Part shown: positions 1 through 5,366 of the stretch, piece by piece
Position numbering within the stretch: the stretch's first letter is position 1
How the letters are laid out: the number at the start of each line of letters is the position of its first letter
DNA from: an uncultured Sutterella sp.
GTDB taxonomy: Bacteria > Pseudomonadota > Gammaproteobacteria > Burkholderiales > Burkholderiaceae_F
DNA length: 6,230 nt
NCBI GenBank assembly: GCA_900770335.1
Contig: CAAGKD010000113.1
Location: forward strand, 1-6,230
Direction of reading: 5' to 3'
Position numbers and translations under genes: made by a program
Notes under the pieces: generated by a model
What the model was told of the DNA's origin: nothing
Seen by the model: the letters and a program-made list of their open reading frames with translations, nothing else
The model's database searches: none

Positions 1-165
1 AGCAGGCAGTCGGTGAGGCGGTTCCATTCGCCGCGCCCGCTCATGCCGATCACGTCATAGGCCGAGAGGTTCTCGATTGAGATGCGCGGAAAGAAGCTGC
101 GCCCCGTCGCCGCCGATGAGGCCGAGCTTGGGCTCAGGCTGCGTTCGTTGATGCCATGGATGCAT
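1..165 (-). pseudogene. Asp/Glu racemase family, damaged N-terminal fragment (second copy)
   Basis: Minus-strand remnant of an aspartate/glutamate racemase (YgeA/RacX type) that runs off the window at base 1. An ATG at 165 opens a 36-codon frame whose residues PKLGLIGG match the start of the family (usually KxIGLLGGMSWEST). That frame stops at 55-57. A second frame then carries ISIENLSAYDVIGMSGRGEW, which matches in length and in the RGEW motif the family segment that follows the first loop (VLLHSVDFHEIEECQRRGEW in E. coli YgeA, from memory). About 19-23 codons between the two blocks are missing, including the conserved MSWEST and YYRLIN stretch, and there is also a frame change near a GCGC run around base 70. 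It starts 25 nt after the stop of the neighbouring racemase remnant, so the two probably formed a tandem pair. No clear ribosome binding site is visible. The fragment is too short to name a substrate. Confidence 0.5.
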
Positions 166-189
166 TGGATGGAAAGAAAGGCCGGGCGA

Positions 190-610
190 TCAGCGCCTGA
201 ACCGCCGGGCGAAGTTCTCGACGTGCAGCCGCACGGGGTCGAGCGAGACGGGATCGAGCGTCGTTCCCTCGAGCCAGGCGGGCAGATCCGTGTTGGCGAG
301 CATGAAGCCGTCGATCCCCTCTTCGCGAAGAAGCCGCGCGCCCAGGGCCTCGAACCAGGCGACGGTTTCGGGGCGCTTCACGCCGTGCTCGATCTCCTCT
401 TCGAAATGCCTCGTCATGCGGGCGATCTGGGAGGATGACCGCTATGCCGAGCCGCTCGAATGCGCTCCTCATGAAGGCCGCGAGGCTTGCGCGGTGATTG
501 GCGAGGAGCGCGACGCGCCGCCAGCCGCGGCGCGCGGCCTCCGCCGCCGCGGGAGCGACGATGTCCGCGATTTCCCGGCCCGGCAGCGCCGAGCGCACGT
601 CATCGAGGTC
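190..610 (-). pseudogene. Asp/Glu racemase family, C-terminal fragment with frameshift
   Basis: Minus-strand remnant of an aspartate/glutamate racemase, a cytosolic family that interconverts L- and D-amino acids by two-cysteine chemistry. One frame (about 610 to 428) reads ADIVAPAAAEAARRGWRRVA, then LL and a helix ending in GIAVILPD; this matches the start of the second Rossmann half. The reading then changes frame near 420-430 (one extra base or two lost) and continues to a TGA at 190-192 with EEEIEHG, GFMLANTDLP and a final LDPVRLHVENFA. The N-terminal half with the first catalytic cysteine is absent: homology ends near 600-620, where a LysR fragment on the other strand begins. The second catalytic cysteine, normally in GCTE, is replaced, the site reading ANTD. 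Truncation, frameshift and loss of the cysteine all point to a dead gene. Read alone, the 75-codon frame at 190-417 could be mistaken for a gene. Confidence 0.65.
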
Positions 611-611
611 T

Positions 612-840
612 TGAAAGAAGAACGCTGCTCGCCTTCGGCGCGGGGTGCTCGCTGTCGCGAGCAGATGCTCGACTGGTTCGGCATGCACGGCTCGCGGCCG
701 GACCGGATCAGCGAACTCGGCTCCTGCGCGGCGATCACGGGGTGCGCGGCCGCAGGCATGGGCGTCGCGGCGGTGCCTGAGTCCTGGCTTGCGGCCTTGG
801 GCGGGGCCATCGGGGCGCGCGTCCCGGACGAGCCCGGCCG
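612..840 (+). pseudogene. LysR-family transcriptional regulator, C-terminal fragment with frameshift
   Basis: Plus-strand remnant of the effector-binding domain of a LysR-type regulator. From about 619 one frame reads RTLLAFGAGCS, the family block usually written LAFGAGCSYR. One extra base near 652 moves the match to the next frame, which continues CREQMLDWFG and then ISELGSCAAITGCAAAGMGV with AAVPESWL. These correspond to the conserved GCSYRxxLxxW and IELGSYHAILGCVAAGMGVALVP blocks of the family. The DNA-binding helix-turn-helix and roughly the first 190 residues are missing. No convincing C-terminus follows, because the frame runs through the feoB terminator to a TGA at 965-967. The fragment lies back to back with the racemase remnant to its left, as LysR genes commonly do with the genes they control. 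It cannot make a working regulator. Confidence 0.65.
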
Positions 841-883
841 AAATGAAAAGAGCGCCGCGGGATGCGATGATCCTGCGGCGCTC
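841..883 (-). terminator. Intrinsic terminator of the feo operon
   Basis: The arms at 850-862 and 871-883 pair over 13 positions, GAGCGCCGC with GCGGCGCTC plus four further pairs including one G-T, around an 8-nt loop. Read on the minus strand the hairpin is followed at once by TTTTCATTT, a U-rich run. It lies 78 nt after the feoB stop codon, so it most likely ends the feoA-feoA-feoB transcript. The plus-strand side has no T-run. Confidence 0.85.
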
Positions 884-912
884 CTGGTTCGGAATGATTG
901 GGTTTCGCTCAT

Positions 913-943
913 CCCGCCCGGGCTTCCGAAGGCCTCAGGCGGG
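913..943. other. GC-rich hairpin just after feoB
   Basis: CCCGCC at 913-918 pairs with GGCGGG at 938-943, and an inner stem GGCTT/AGGCC (one G-T pair) closes a 4-nt loop. It lies between the feoB stop and the main terminator and has no U-run on either strand. It could protect the 3' end of the mRNA or be a weak extra stop signal. A small palindrome, CTGATCAG, at 948-955 lies between it and the feoB stop. No function can be shown from sequence. Confidence 0.35.
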
Positions 944-960
944 AGTTCTGATCAGATCAA

Positions 961-3345
961 TCAGTGAGCGGCGGCGATCGGGATCACCTTCGGGCCCTTC
1001 TCGGAGTCCTTCTGGGCGAAGCTCTTCATCCAGATCCACATGCCGAAGAGGATGGCGAACGAGACGACGATGCAGATCGCGCTGTAGATCGGATCATCAC
1101 CGAAGTTCACCACGCGGTAGAAGATCGTGGCGGCGGTGTAGCCGAGCACGCAGCACCAGGCGGACGAGAAGATCGTCCAGGCGGTGCCGACCTCGCGCCA
1201 GACGGCGGCGACGGCGGCGCAGCAGGGCATGTAGAGCAGGACCATCAGCAGGTACGCGAAGGCGCCGGACGTGGAGCCGAAGAGCGTGCGGATCGTGTCG
1301 ATGGTGCCGGTCGTGACCTCCTGGTCCTCAGCGGCGGCTTCCTCGTCGGAGAGGTCGCCCACCTCAATGCCGAGCGGGTCGGCGAAGGCGGAGCCGAGGT
1401 CAGCGAGGTTGTCAGCGGTCGTCTGGAGAGCCTCGGAGACGATGGAGCTGAGAGACCAGCCTTCCTCCTCCTCCTCTTCGCCCTCAGCGGCGGCGGCCTC
1501 TTCGCCCTCGGGCTTGGCGGCCTCTTCCTCGGCCTTGGCCTTGCTGTCAGCAATGCCGGCGTAGAGGGAGTCGAGCGTGCCGACCACGGCCTCCTTGGCG
1601 AGGATGCCCGTGAACACGCCCACGGCGGCGGGCCAGTTCTCCTCCTGAACGCCGAGCGGCTGGAAGATCGGAACGATCGTCTTGCCGATCTGCGAGAGCA
1701 CGGAGTTGTCGGAGTCCTCGTTGCCCCACGAGCCGTCGGTGCCGAGGCTGTTGAGGATCGAGAGGACGGCGACGATGCAGACGATCACCTTGCCGGCGCG
1801 GAACATGAAGGTCTTGACGCGGTCCCAGGTGCGCAGCATCACGCCCTTGAAGGTCGGGATGTGGTAGGGCGGAATCTCCATCACGAAGGCGGAGGCGACG
1901 CCCGGAAGCGCGGCGCGCTTCAGCAGGAAGCCCGTCAGGATCGCGGCGACGATGCCGATGATGTAGAGGAGGAACACGAGGTTCTGGCCGTTGGTGGGCC
2001 AGAAGGCCGTCGCGAAGAGGACGTACACCGGGAGGCGGGCGCCGCAGGACATGAACGGCGTCATGAGGACCGTGATGATGCGGTCCGAGGCGCGGTCCAT
2101 CGTGCGGGTCGCCATGATGGCGGGCACGTTGCAGCCGAAGCCGACGATGAGCGGCACGAACGCCTTGCCCGGCAGGCCCAGGGCGCGCATCAGGCGGTCC
2201 ATGACGAACGCGGCGCGGGCCATGTAGCCCGAGTCCTCAAGGATGGCGAGGAACAGGAACAGGAAGAAGACCGGCGGGATGAAGGTCGAGACGGTCTGCA
2301 GGCCGCCGCCGATGCCGTTGGCGAGGATGACCGTGAGGGCCTCGGGGCAGCCGATGCTCGTGAGGAGCTCGGAGAAGCCGTCGACGGCGATGCCGCCCAC
2401 CAGGATGTCGAAGAAGTCGATGAAGCACCCGCCCAGATTCTGCGTGAAGAGGAACATCACGTACATGATGAGCAGGAAGATCGGCAGGCCGAGCCAGCGG
2501 TTGAGAACCACGGAGTCGATCTTGTCGGTGAGCGTGGAGGACGCCTCGCCCAGGCGGACGATGGACTTCTCGGCGACCTTCGCGACGAACGAGTAGCGCG
2601 CGTTCGCGATGGCGATGTCAAGGTCGCCGTCGTACTTCTTGTCGAGCGCGGCGACGAGCTCCTCGGCCTTGGCCGTGTCAACGCCCGGAAGCTTCTCGTT
2701 GAGGCTCGGGGCGTGCTCCATGAACTGGCTCGCGAACCAGCGCGGGCGGGAGACGCCCTGGCGCTTGAGGTCGGCGGACACTTCGTCGAGGCAGGCGTTC
2801 ACGTCGGCGTCGAACTCGACGGCCATCGGCGGAATGGACGGCTTGTCGAGGAAGTTGTGCAGGCACTCGAGGACGTCCTTGAGGCCGGACTCGCGCGAGG
2901 CGACGATGCCGACGACCGGGCAGCCCAGGGCCTTCTGCAGCTCCTCGAGGCGGATCTCGAGGCGGTGCTGCTTGGCGATGTCGAGCATGTTGACGACGAC
3001 GATCATCGGGACCTGCATCTCAATGAGCTGGGCCGTGAGGTAGAGGTTGCGCTCGAGGTTCGAGGCGTCGACGATGTTGATGACGGCTTCGGCTTCGCCC
3101 GAGAGGATGTAGTCGCGGGCGACGCGCTCATCCTCGCCCGAGGAGGCGGCCGGAGTGATGGAGTAGATGCCCGGAAGGTCGACGAGCTCGATCTTCTTGC
3201 CGAGGCAGTCGAAGTTGCCGGTCTTCTTGTCGACCGTGACGCCCGGCCAGTTGCCCACGCGCTGGCGCGAGCCCGTGAGGGCGTTGAAGAAGGTGGTCTT
3301 GCCGCAATTGGGATTGCCGACCACGCAGACGATGTGCTGACTCAT
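961..3345 (-). CDS. feoB: Ferrous iron transport protein B (FeoB)
   Basis: Inner-membrane Fe(II) importer with an N-terminal cytosolic GTPase. Of its 794 residues, G1 is GNPNCGKT (10-17), G2 the Thr in GVTVDKK (35-41), G3 DLPG (56-59), G4 NMLD (119-122) and G5 ASRESG (149-154). A helical GDI-like spacer follows to about 275. The membrane domain starts near 284 and shows the paired gate motifs GFGCNVPAIMATRTM (402-416) and PFMSCGARLPVY (430-441), FTGILAKEAVVGTL (578-591) and YMPCCAAVAAVWRE (705-718). Length is near that of E. coli FeoB (773). An unusual Ala/Glu-rich acidic stretch lies at 599-630, including six consecutive Glu. The start is chosen because MSQHIVCVVGNPNCGK matches the family N-terminus; no Shine-Dalgarno sequence is visible before it. 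It follows feoA by 51 nt, in the same reading frame. No feoC follows. Confidence 0.98.
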   Translation of the reverse strand: MSQHIVCVVGNPNCGKTTFFNALTGSRQRVGNWPGVTVDKKTGNFDCLGKKIELVDLPGIYSITPAASSGEDERVARDYILSGEAEAVINIVDASNLERNLYLTAQLIEMQVPMIVVVNMLDIAKQHRLEIRLEELQKALGCPVVGIVASRESGLKDVLECLHNFLDKPSIPPMAVEFDADVNACLDEVSADLKRQGVSRPRWFASQFMEHAPSLNEKLPGVDTAKAEELVAALDKKYDGDLDIAIANARYSFVAKVAEKSIVRLGEASSTLTDKIDSVVLNRWLGLPIFLLIMYVMFLFTQNLGGCFIDFFDILVGGIAVDGFSELLTSIGCPEALTVILANGIGGGLQTVSTFIPPVFFLFLFLAILEDSGYMARAAFVMDRLMRALGLPGKAFVPLIVGFGCNVPAIMATRTMDRASDRIITVLMTPFMSCGARLPVYVLFATAFWPTNGQNLVFLLYIIGIVAAILTGFLLKRAALPGVASAFVMEIPPYHIPTFKGVMLRTWDRVKTFMFRAGKVIVCIVAVLSILNSLGTDGSWGNEDSDNSVLSQIGKTIVPIFQPLGVQEENWPAAVGVFTGILAKEAVVGTLDSLYAGIADSKAKAEEEAAKPEGEEAAAAEGEEEEEEGWSLSSIVSEALQTTADNLADLGSAFADPLGIEVGDLSDEEAAAEDQEVTTGTIDTIRTLFGSTSGAFAYLLMVLLYMPCCAAVAAVWREVGTAWTIFSSAWCCVLGYTAATIFYRVVNFGDDPIYSAICIVVSFAILFGMWIWMKSFAQKDSEKGPKVIPIAAAH

Positions 3346-3396
3346 TTTGCGTTCAGTGTGAGGATTGAGGTTCCGCAGGCGTGCGCCTGTTTGGGT

Positions 3397-3624
3397 TTAG
3401 AGCTTTTCGACTTCCATGAGCGTCGCCTCGTCGCGGCGGACGCTGATGAAGCTGCCGCGGACGCGGATCTCGATCGGGTCGCCGAGGGGGGCGATGCGAA
3501 CGACTTCGAAGGGCGTGCCGGGGGTCGCGCCAAGCATCACGAGGCGGCGGCGGTATTCGGGATGCTCCTTGCCGAATCCCACGATGCGGCCCTTGGAGCC
3601 GACGGGCATTTCTTTGAGATACAT
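3397..3624 (-). CDS. feoA: FeoA family protein (second, feoB-proximal)
   Basis: Small cytosolic SH3-like protein that supports FeoB in Fe(II) uptake. The chosen ATG at 3624 gives 75 residues, a usual FeoA length, starting MYLKEMPVGSKGRIVGF. The middle shows the classic pattern RRRLVMLGATPGTPFEVV, then APLGDPIEIRVRGSFISVRR ending in an EA pair, so this is the more canonical of the two FeoA copies here. An upstream ATG at 3669 would overlap the previous gene and adds residues foreign to the family, so it is not used. A purine-rich GAAGAA lies a few bases before the start. It begins 19 nt after the first feoA and ends 51 nt before feoB, so the three are almost surely one transcript. Confidence 0.95.
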   Translation of the reverse strand: MYLKEMPVGSKGRIVGFGKEHPEYRRRLVMLGATPGTPFEVVRIAPLGDPIEIRVRGSFISVRRDEATLMEVEKL

Positions 3625-3643
3625 GATTTCTTCGAACCTTCTG

Positions 3644-3880
3644 TTAGTAGACGTAGATCTTCTGTGCAACCGTGAAGTTGACCGCGATGCGGCCGTCGCC
3701 CACCGCCACGAGGAGGGGCTCGCCCTCCGAGGCCTGCAGAACCCGAACGGTGCTGCCCGTGCGAAGGCCGAGATCGTTGAGGTGGATGACTTCGGCCTCG
3801 GGGAGCTTCATGCGGGCAACAGTGGCGGGCTCTTTGAGCGCGAGGGCTGTGAGCGCGCGAATTTGCTTAAGTTCTGACAT
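3644..3880 (-). CDS. feoA: FeoA family protein (first gene of the feo operon)
   Basis: FeoA-domain protein of 78 residues. After a short divergent N-terminus (MSELKQIRALTALALKEPAT) it shows the SH3-like core: LNDLGLRTGSTVRVLQ around residues 35-50, then GEPLLVAVGDGRIAVNFTVA, ending in KIYVY. It lacks the RxRLxxLGxxPG and GDP signature of its neighbour, so it belongs to the more divergent FeoA type often found paired with a canonical one; the two may have separate contacts with FeoB. The start at 3880 is supported by AGGA nine bases upstream. A longer frame to 4102 exists, but it covers the promoter and adds no family residues. The promoter lies directly upstream and the second feoA follows after 19 nt. 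Confidence 0.93.
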   Translation of the reverse strand: MSELKQIRALTALALKEPATVARMKLPEAEVIHLNDLGLRTGSTVRVLQASEGEPLLVAVGDGRIAVNFTVAQKIYVY

Positions 3881-3914
3881 GGGAAAGCGTCCTGTTGCAA
3901 GTTGTGACAGTCGC

Positions 3915-3943
3915 ATACTAACGAGAACCCTTCGCATTTTCAA
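3915..3943 (-). promoter_or_regulatory. Sigma70-type promoter of the feo operon
   Basis: On the minus strand TTGAAA (3943-3938) and TAGTAT (3920-3915) are separated by exactly 17 nt. The -35 matches 5 of 6 consensus bases and the -10 matches 4 of 6. Transcription would start near 3908, leaving a leader of about 27 nt that contains the AGGA ribosome site of the first feoA. I see no convincing 19-bp Fur box over it, although feo genes are commonly Fur-controlled. Confidence 0.6.
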
Positions 3944-4070
3944 ACTCTGACAAGCCTTGGATTTGATTGGGAACATCACGGCGTCCGATCCTGACGAATA
4001 GGCGTTCAGCAGGGGCGTTTCGGCGCCGTTCGCGCTCGTGCGCCCGCACTTCGTTGATATGTTTGGACAT
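3918..4070 (-). CDS. Possible 50-aa small protein upstream of feo
   Basis: A 50-codon frame begins with ATG at 4070 and ends at a TAG at 3918-3920. A perfect AGGAGG lies ten bases before the ATG, which is the main reason to list it. The product would start MSKHINEVRAHERERRRNAP and be very basic in its first half, with no membrane segment, no cysteine and no family I recognise. Against it, the frame covers the candidate FNR site and the -35 element, and its stop codon overlaps the -10 element of the feo promoter; composition in the second half is AT-richer, like regulatory DNA. It could be a leader peptide, a recent small gene, or chance. Confidence 0.3.
   Translation of the reverse strand: MSKHINEVRAHERERRRNAPAERLFVRIGRRDVPNQIQGLSEFENAKGSR
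3963..3976 (-). promoter_or_regulatory. Candidate FNR-type site upstream of feo
   Basis: The minus strand reads ATGTT CCCA ATCAA, matching 8 of 10 fixed bases of the FNR consensus TTGAT-N4-ATCAA, with one perfect half site. Its centre is 61.5 bases before the predicted start site (3908), the standard class I activator position. Anaerobic activation of feo by FNR is known in E. coli. The start site itself is predicted, so the spacing depends on that prediction. Confidence 0.4.
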
Positions 4071-4140
4071 ATGTCTGCAGCCTCCTCGATACTGCAGAGC
4101 AATTGGCGTTAACCCCTATTGCAGTTCCGGCGGAATTCCG
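4056..4140. repeat. Cluster of short dyads between the two operons
   Basis: Several small inverted repeats lie close together: ATATGT/ACATAT with a 4-nt loop (4057-4072), overlapping the perfect palindrome GACATATGTC (4066-4075); two CTGCAG copies 11 nt apart (4075-4080 and 4092-4097); GCAAT/ATTGC (4099-4122); and TTCCG/CGGAA followed by the perfect palindrome CGGAATTCCG (4125-4140). They could be binding sites for regulators, but none matches an operator I can name. Bases 4141-4249 show nothing further. Confidence 0.3.
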
Positions 4141-4249
4141 CTCGCAGCCGCGCCTCCGGATCCGTTGCCCGGAACACGAAGCGAAGCAGGGATATGACGC
4201 GCAATCGCACTTGGAATGCGAGTGATCTCCGTTCGCGCGAGGAAAGGCG

Positions 4250-4286
4250 AAAAAGCCCGCGGAGCCTCAAGGGCTCCGCGGGCTTT
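4250..4286 (-). terminator. Intrinsic terminator after the ATPase operon
   Basis: A perfect 15-bp stem (4252-4266 with 4272-4286, core GCCCGCGGAGCC) closes a 5-nt loop. On the minus strand it is followed by TTTTT. It begins 26 nt beyond the stop of the 134-aa membrane protein gene and separates that operon from feo. Confidence 0.92.
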
Positions 4287-4311
4287 GGGAATGCCTGACT
4301 CGGAACGGCGC

Positions 4312-4716
4312 TCAGCGACCGGCCGGGTCGGAGGGGGCGCTCTCACGCGACGGCGGATCGGAGGGCGGGGCCTCCCGGGGCGCAGGAGCCGGATCGGAGG
4401 CGCTCTCTTCAGAGGCTTTGGAGGCGGCTTCGGCGGCCGGGCCTCTTCCGGCGGCTGCGAGCAGCGTGAGGAAGAGCTCTCCGGCGCGCTCGACGATCGC
4501 GCGCATCTCGCCGACCCACTCGTCCATGCGGCTCATGAAGAGCGTGAGCGTGCGGCGCGCCTCCTCGGGCGAGGCGAGAAAGAGCCCCCCCGCGGCGATG
4601 ACGAGCACCGCCGCAAGGGCGAGGAGGATCGCTCCGGCGAGAAGGAGCAAAGCGACGGCCGCCGCGCTCAGCATGAGCGCCGCGAGGCCCTGCGTGATTC
4701 TCAGCCAGAGCTTCAT
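4312..4716 (-). CDS. Small membrane protein of unknown function, in the ATPase operon
   Basis: Unrecognised 134-residue protein. Residues 11-48 are almost entirely Ala, Leu, Val, Ile and Gly, enough for one long or two short membrane segments. Residues 49-90 form a likely amphipathic helical region with charged residues (SPEEARRTLTLF, then RMDEWVGEMRAIVERAGELF). Residues 91-134 are a low-complexity tail rich in Ser, Pro, Ala and Glu, probably disordered. GGAGG nine bases before the ATG supports the start. It follows the HMA-type gene by 16 nt and is the last gene before the terminator. The layout (membrane segment, then an amphipathic helix) resembles small membrane proteins that I recall beside HMA_2 and P-type ATPase genes (DUF6110 or FezA-like), but I see no decisive motif and the likeness is weak. 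Confidence 0.85.
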   Translation of the reverse strand: MKLWLRITQGLAALMLSAAAVALLLLAGAILLALAAVLVIAAGGLFLASPEEARRTLTLFMSRMDEWVGEMRAIVERAGELFLTLLAAAGRGPAAEAASKASEESASDPAPAPREAPPSDPPSRESAPSDPAGR

Positions 4717-4732
4717 TCCGCAGGTCCTCCCG

Positions 4733-5344
4733 TCAGAGCACCGTGCGGTGCTGATAGAGGTGGACGGCGAGGAATCCCGTGAAGAGCAGGCCGAGCGCGG
4801 CGTGCGCGGCGGGGCTCTTCACGAAGAGGGTCGCCACCGAGATTGCGCAGGCCGAGAGCATCAGGCGGTTCTGCGTGACGCGAAGCATCCTGCCTCTCGA
4901 GACCCCCTTGGGGGCGACGAAGGGGGCGACGCGGCGCAGGGCCGACTCCGCGGCGTCCTTCGCGATCGAGAGGGCGCCGGCGGCGGCGCTCTTCACGGCC
5001 TTGCGGCAGGCGCAGCCGGAGGCGGGCTTCGAAGCTGCAGGAGCGGCCGGGACGGCGTCGGACGCGGACGCATCGGCGGGTTCGGCGGCCTCATCGGCCT
5101 CGTCGCCGGGCAGGAAGAACGCGGCCGCGGCGAGGAGGGCCTCGGCGTTCGTCTTCGATTCGTCCCAGGTCACGAGGGCGCTGCCCACGCGGGGATTGAT
5201 CTCGACGGAGGTGACGCCCTCCATGGAGCGGATCATCGAGGAGAGGCCCTCGACGTCGCTCGGGGAGATGCCGCGCAGCGCGGCGTGGCGGATGCGGGCG
5301 CGCCCGCGGGTGATCGAACGGACGAAGGTTCTGGGATCGAGCAT
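4733..5344 (-). CDS. HMA_2-like domain protein with C-terminal membrane hairpin (possibly FezC-like)
   Basis: Protein of 203 residues. Residues about 15-78 fit a heavy-metal-associated ferredoxin fold of the HMA_2 type: RARIRHAAL strand, SPSDVEGLSSMIRSMEGV helix, TSVEINPRVGSALVTW strand pair, then KTNAEALLAAAAF. It lacks the CxxC metal site of classical HMA domains, as is usual for HMA_2. An Ala/Pro/acidic linker (79-110) leads to a Cys-Ala-Cys (111-113), a possible metal site. A basic segment and two membrane stretches follow (about 161-177 and 181-196), ending HLYQHRTVL with two histidines. AGGA nine bases upstream supports the ATG. It starts 22 nt after the ATPase stop, so it probably works with that pump as metal donor, regulator or assembly partner. 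HMA-domain proteins beside a P1B-ATPase are also known from ferrosome (fez) clusters. Confidence 0.85.
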   Translation of the reverse strand: MLDPRTFVRSITRGRARIRHAALRGISPSDVEGLSSMIRSMEGVTSVEINPRVGSALVTWDESKTNAEALLAAAAFFLPGDEADEAAEPADASASDAVPAAPAASKPASGCACRKAVKSAAAGALSIAKDAAESALRRVAPFVAPKGVSRGRMLRVTQNRLMLSACAISVATLFVKSPAAHAALGLLFTGFLAVHLYQHRTVL

Positions 5345-5366
5345 TGTTGTCTGTCCTGTTTCGGGG

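Noticed and set aside
290..967. Plus-strand 225-codon frame as a single intact gene
   Set aside because: Only its middle part (about 653-840) resembles LysR. The first half is antisense to the racemase remnant and the end runs through the feoB terminator.
964..3675. A 903-codon open frame on the plus strand, the longest in the window
   Set aside because: It is antisense to feoB and feoA. Its product is an Asp/Glu/Arg/His/Ala-rich string with no fold or family, as expected when GC-rich codons are read on the opposite strand.
3900..3960. Fur box over the feo promoter
   Set aside because: No stretch comes close to the 19-bp GATAATGATAATCATTATC pattern; the best segments match only loosely.
3881..4102. 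N-terminal extension of the first FeoA to an ATG at 4102
   Set aside because: The extra 74 residues do not match FeoA and cover the promoter, and the ATG at 3880 has its own AGGA site and gives a normal FeoA length.
4116..4346. Minus-strand 76-codon frame after the membrane protein gene
   Set aside because: It spans the perfect intrinsic terminator, overlaps the end of the real gene, and has no ribosome site or recognisable product.
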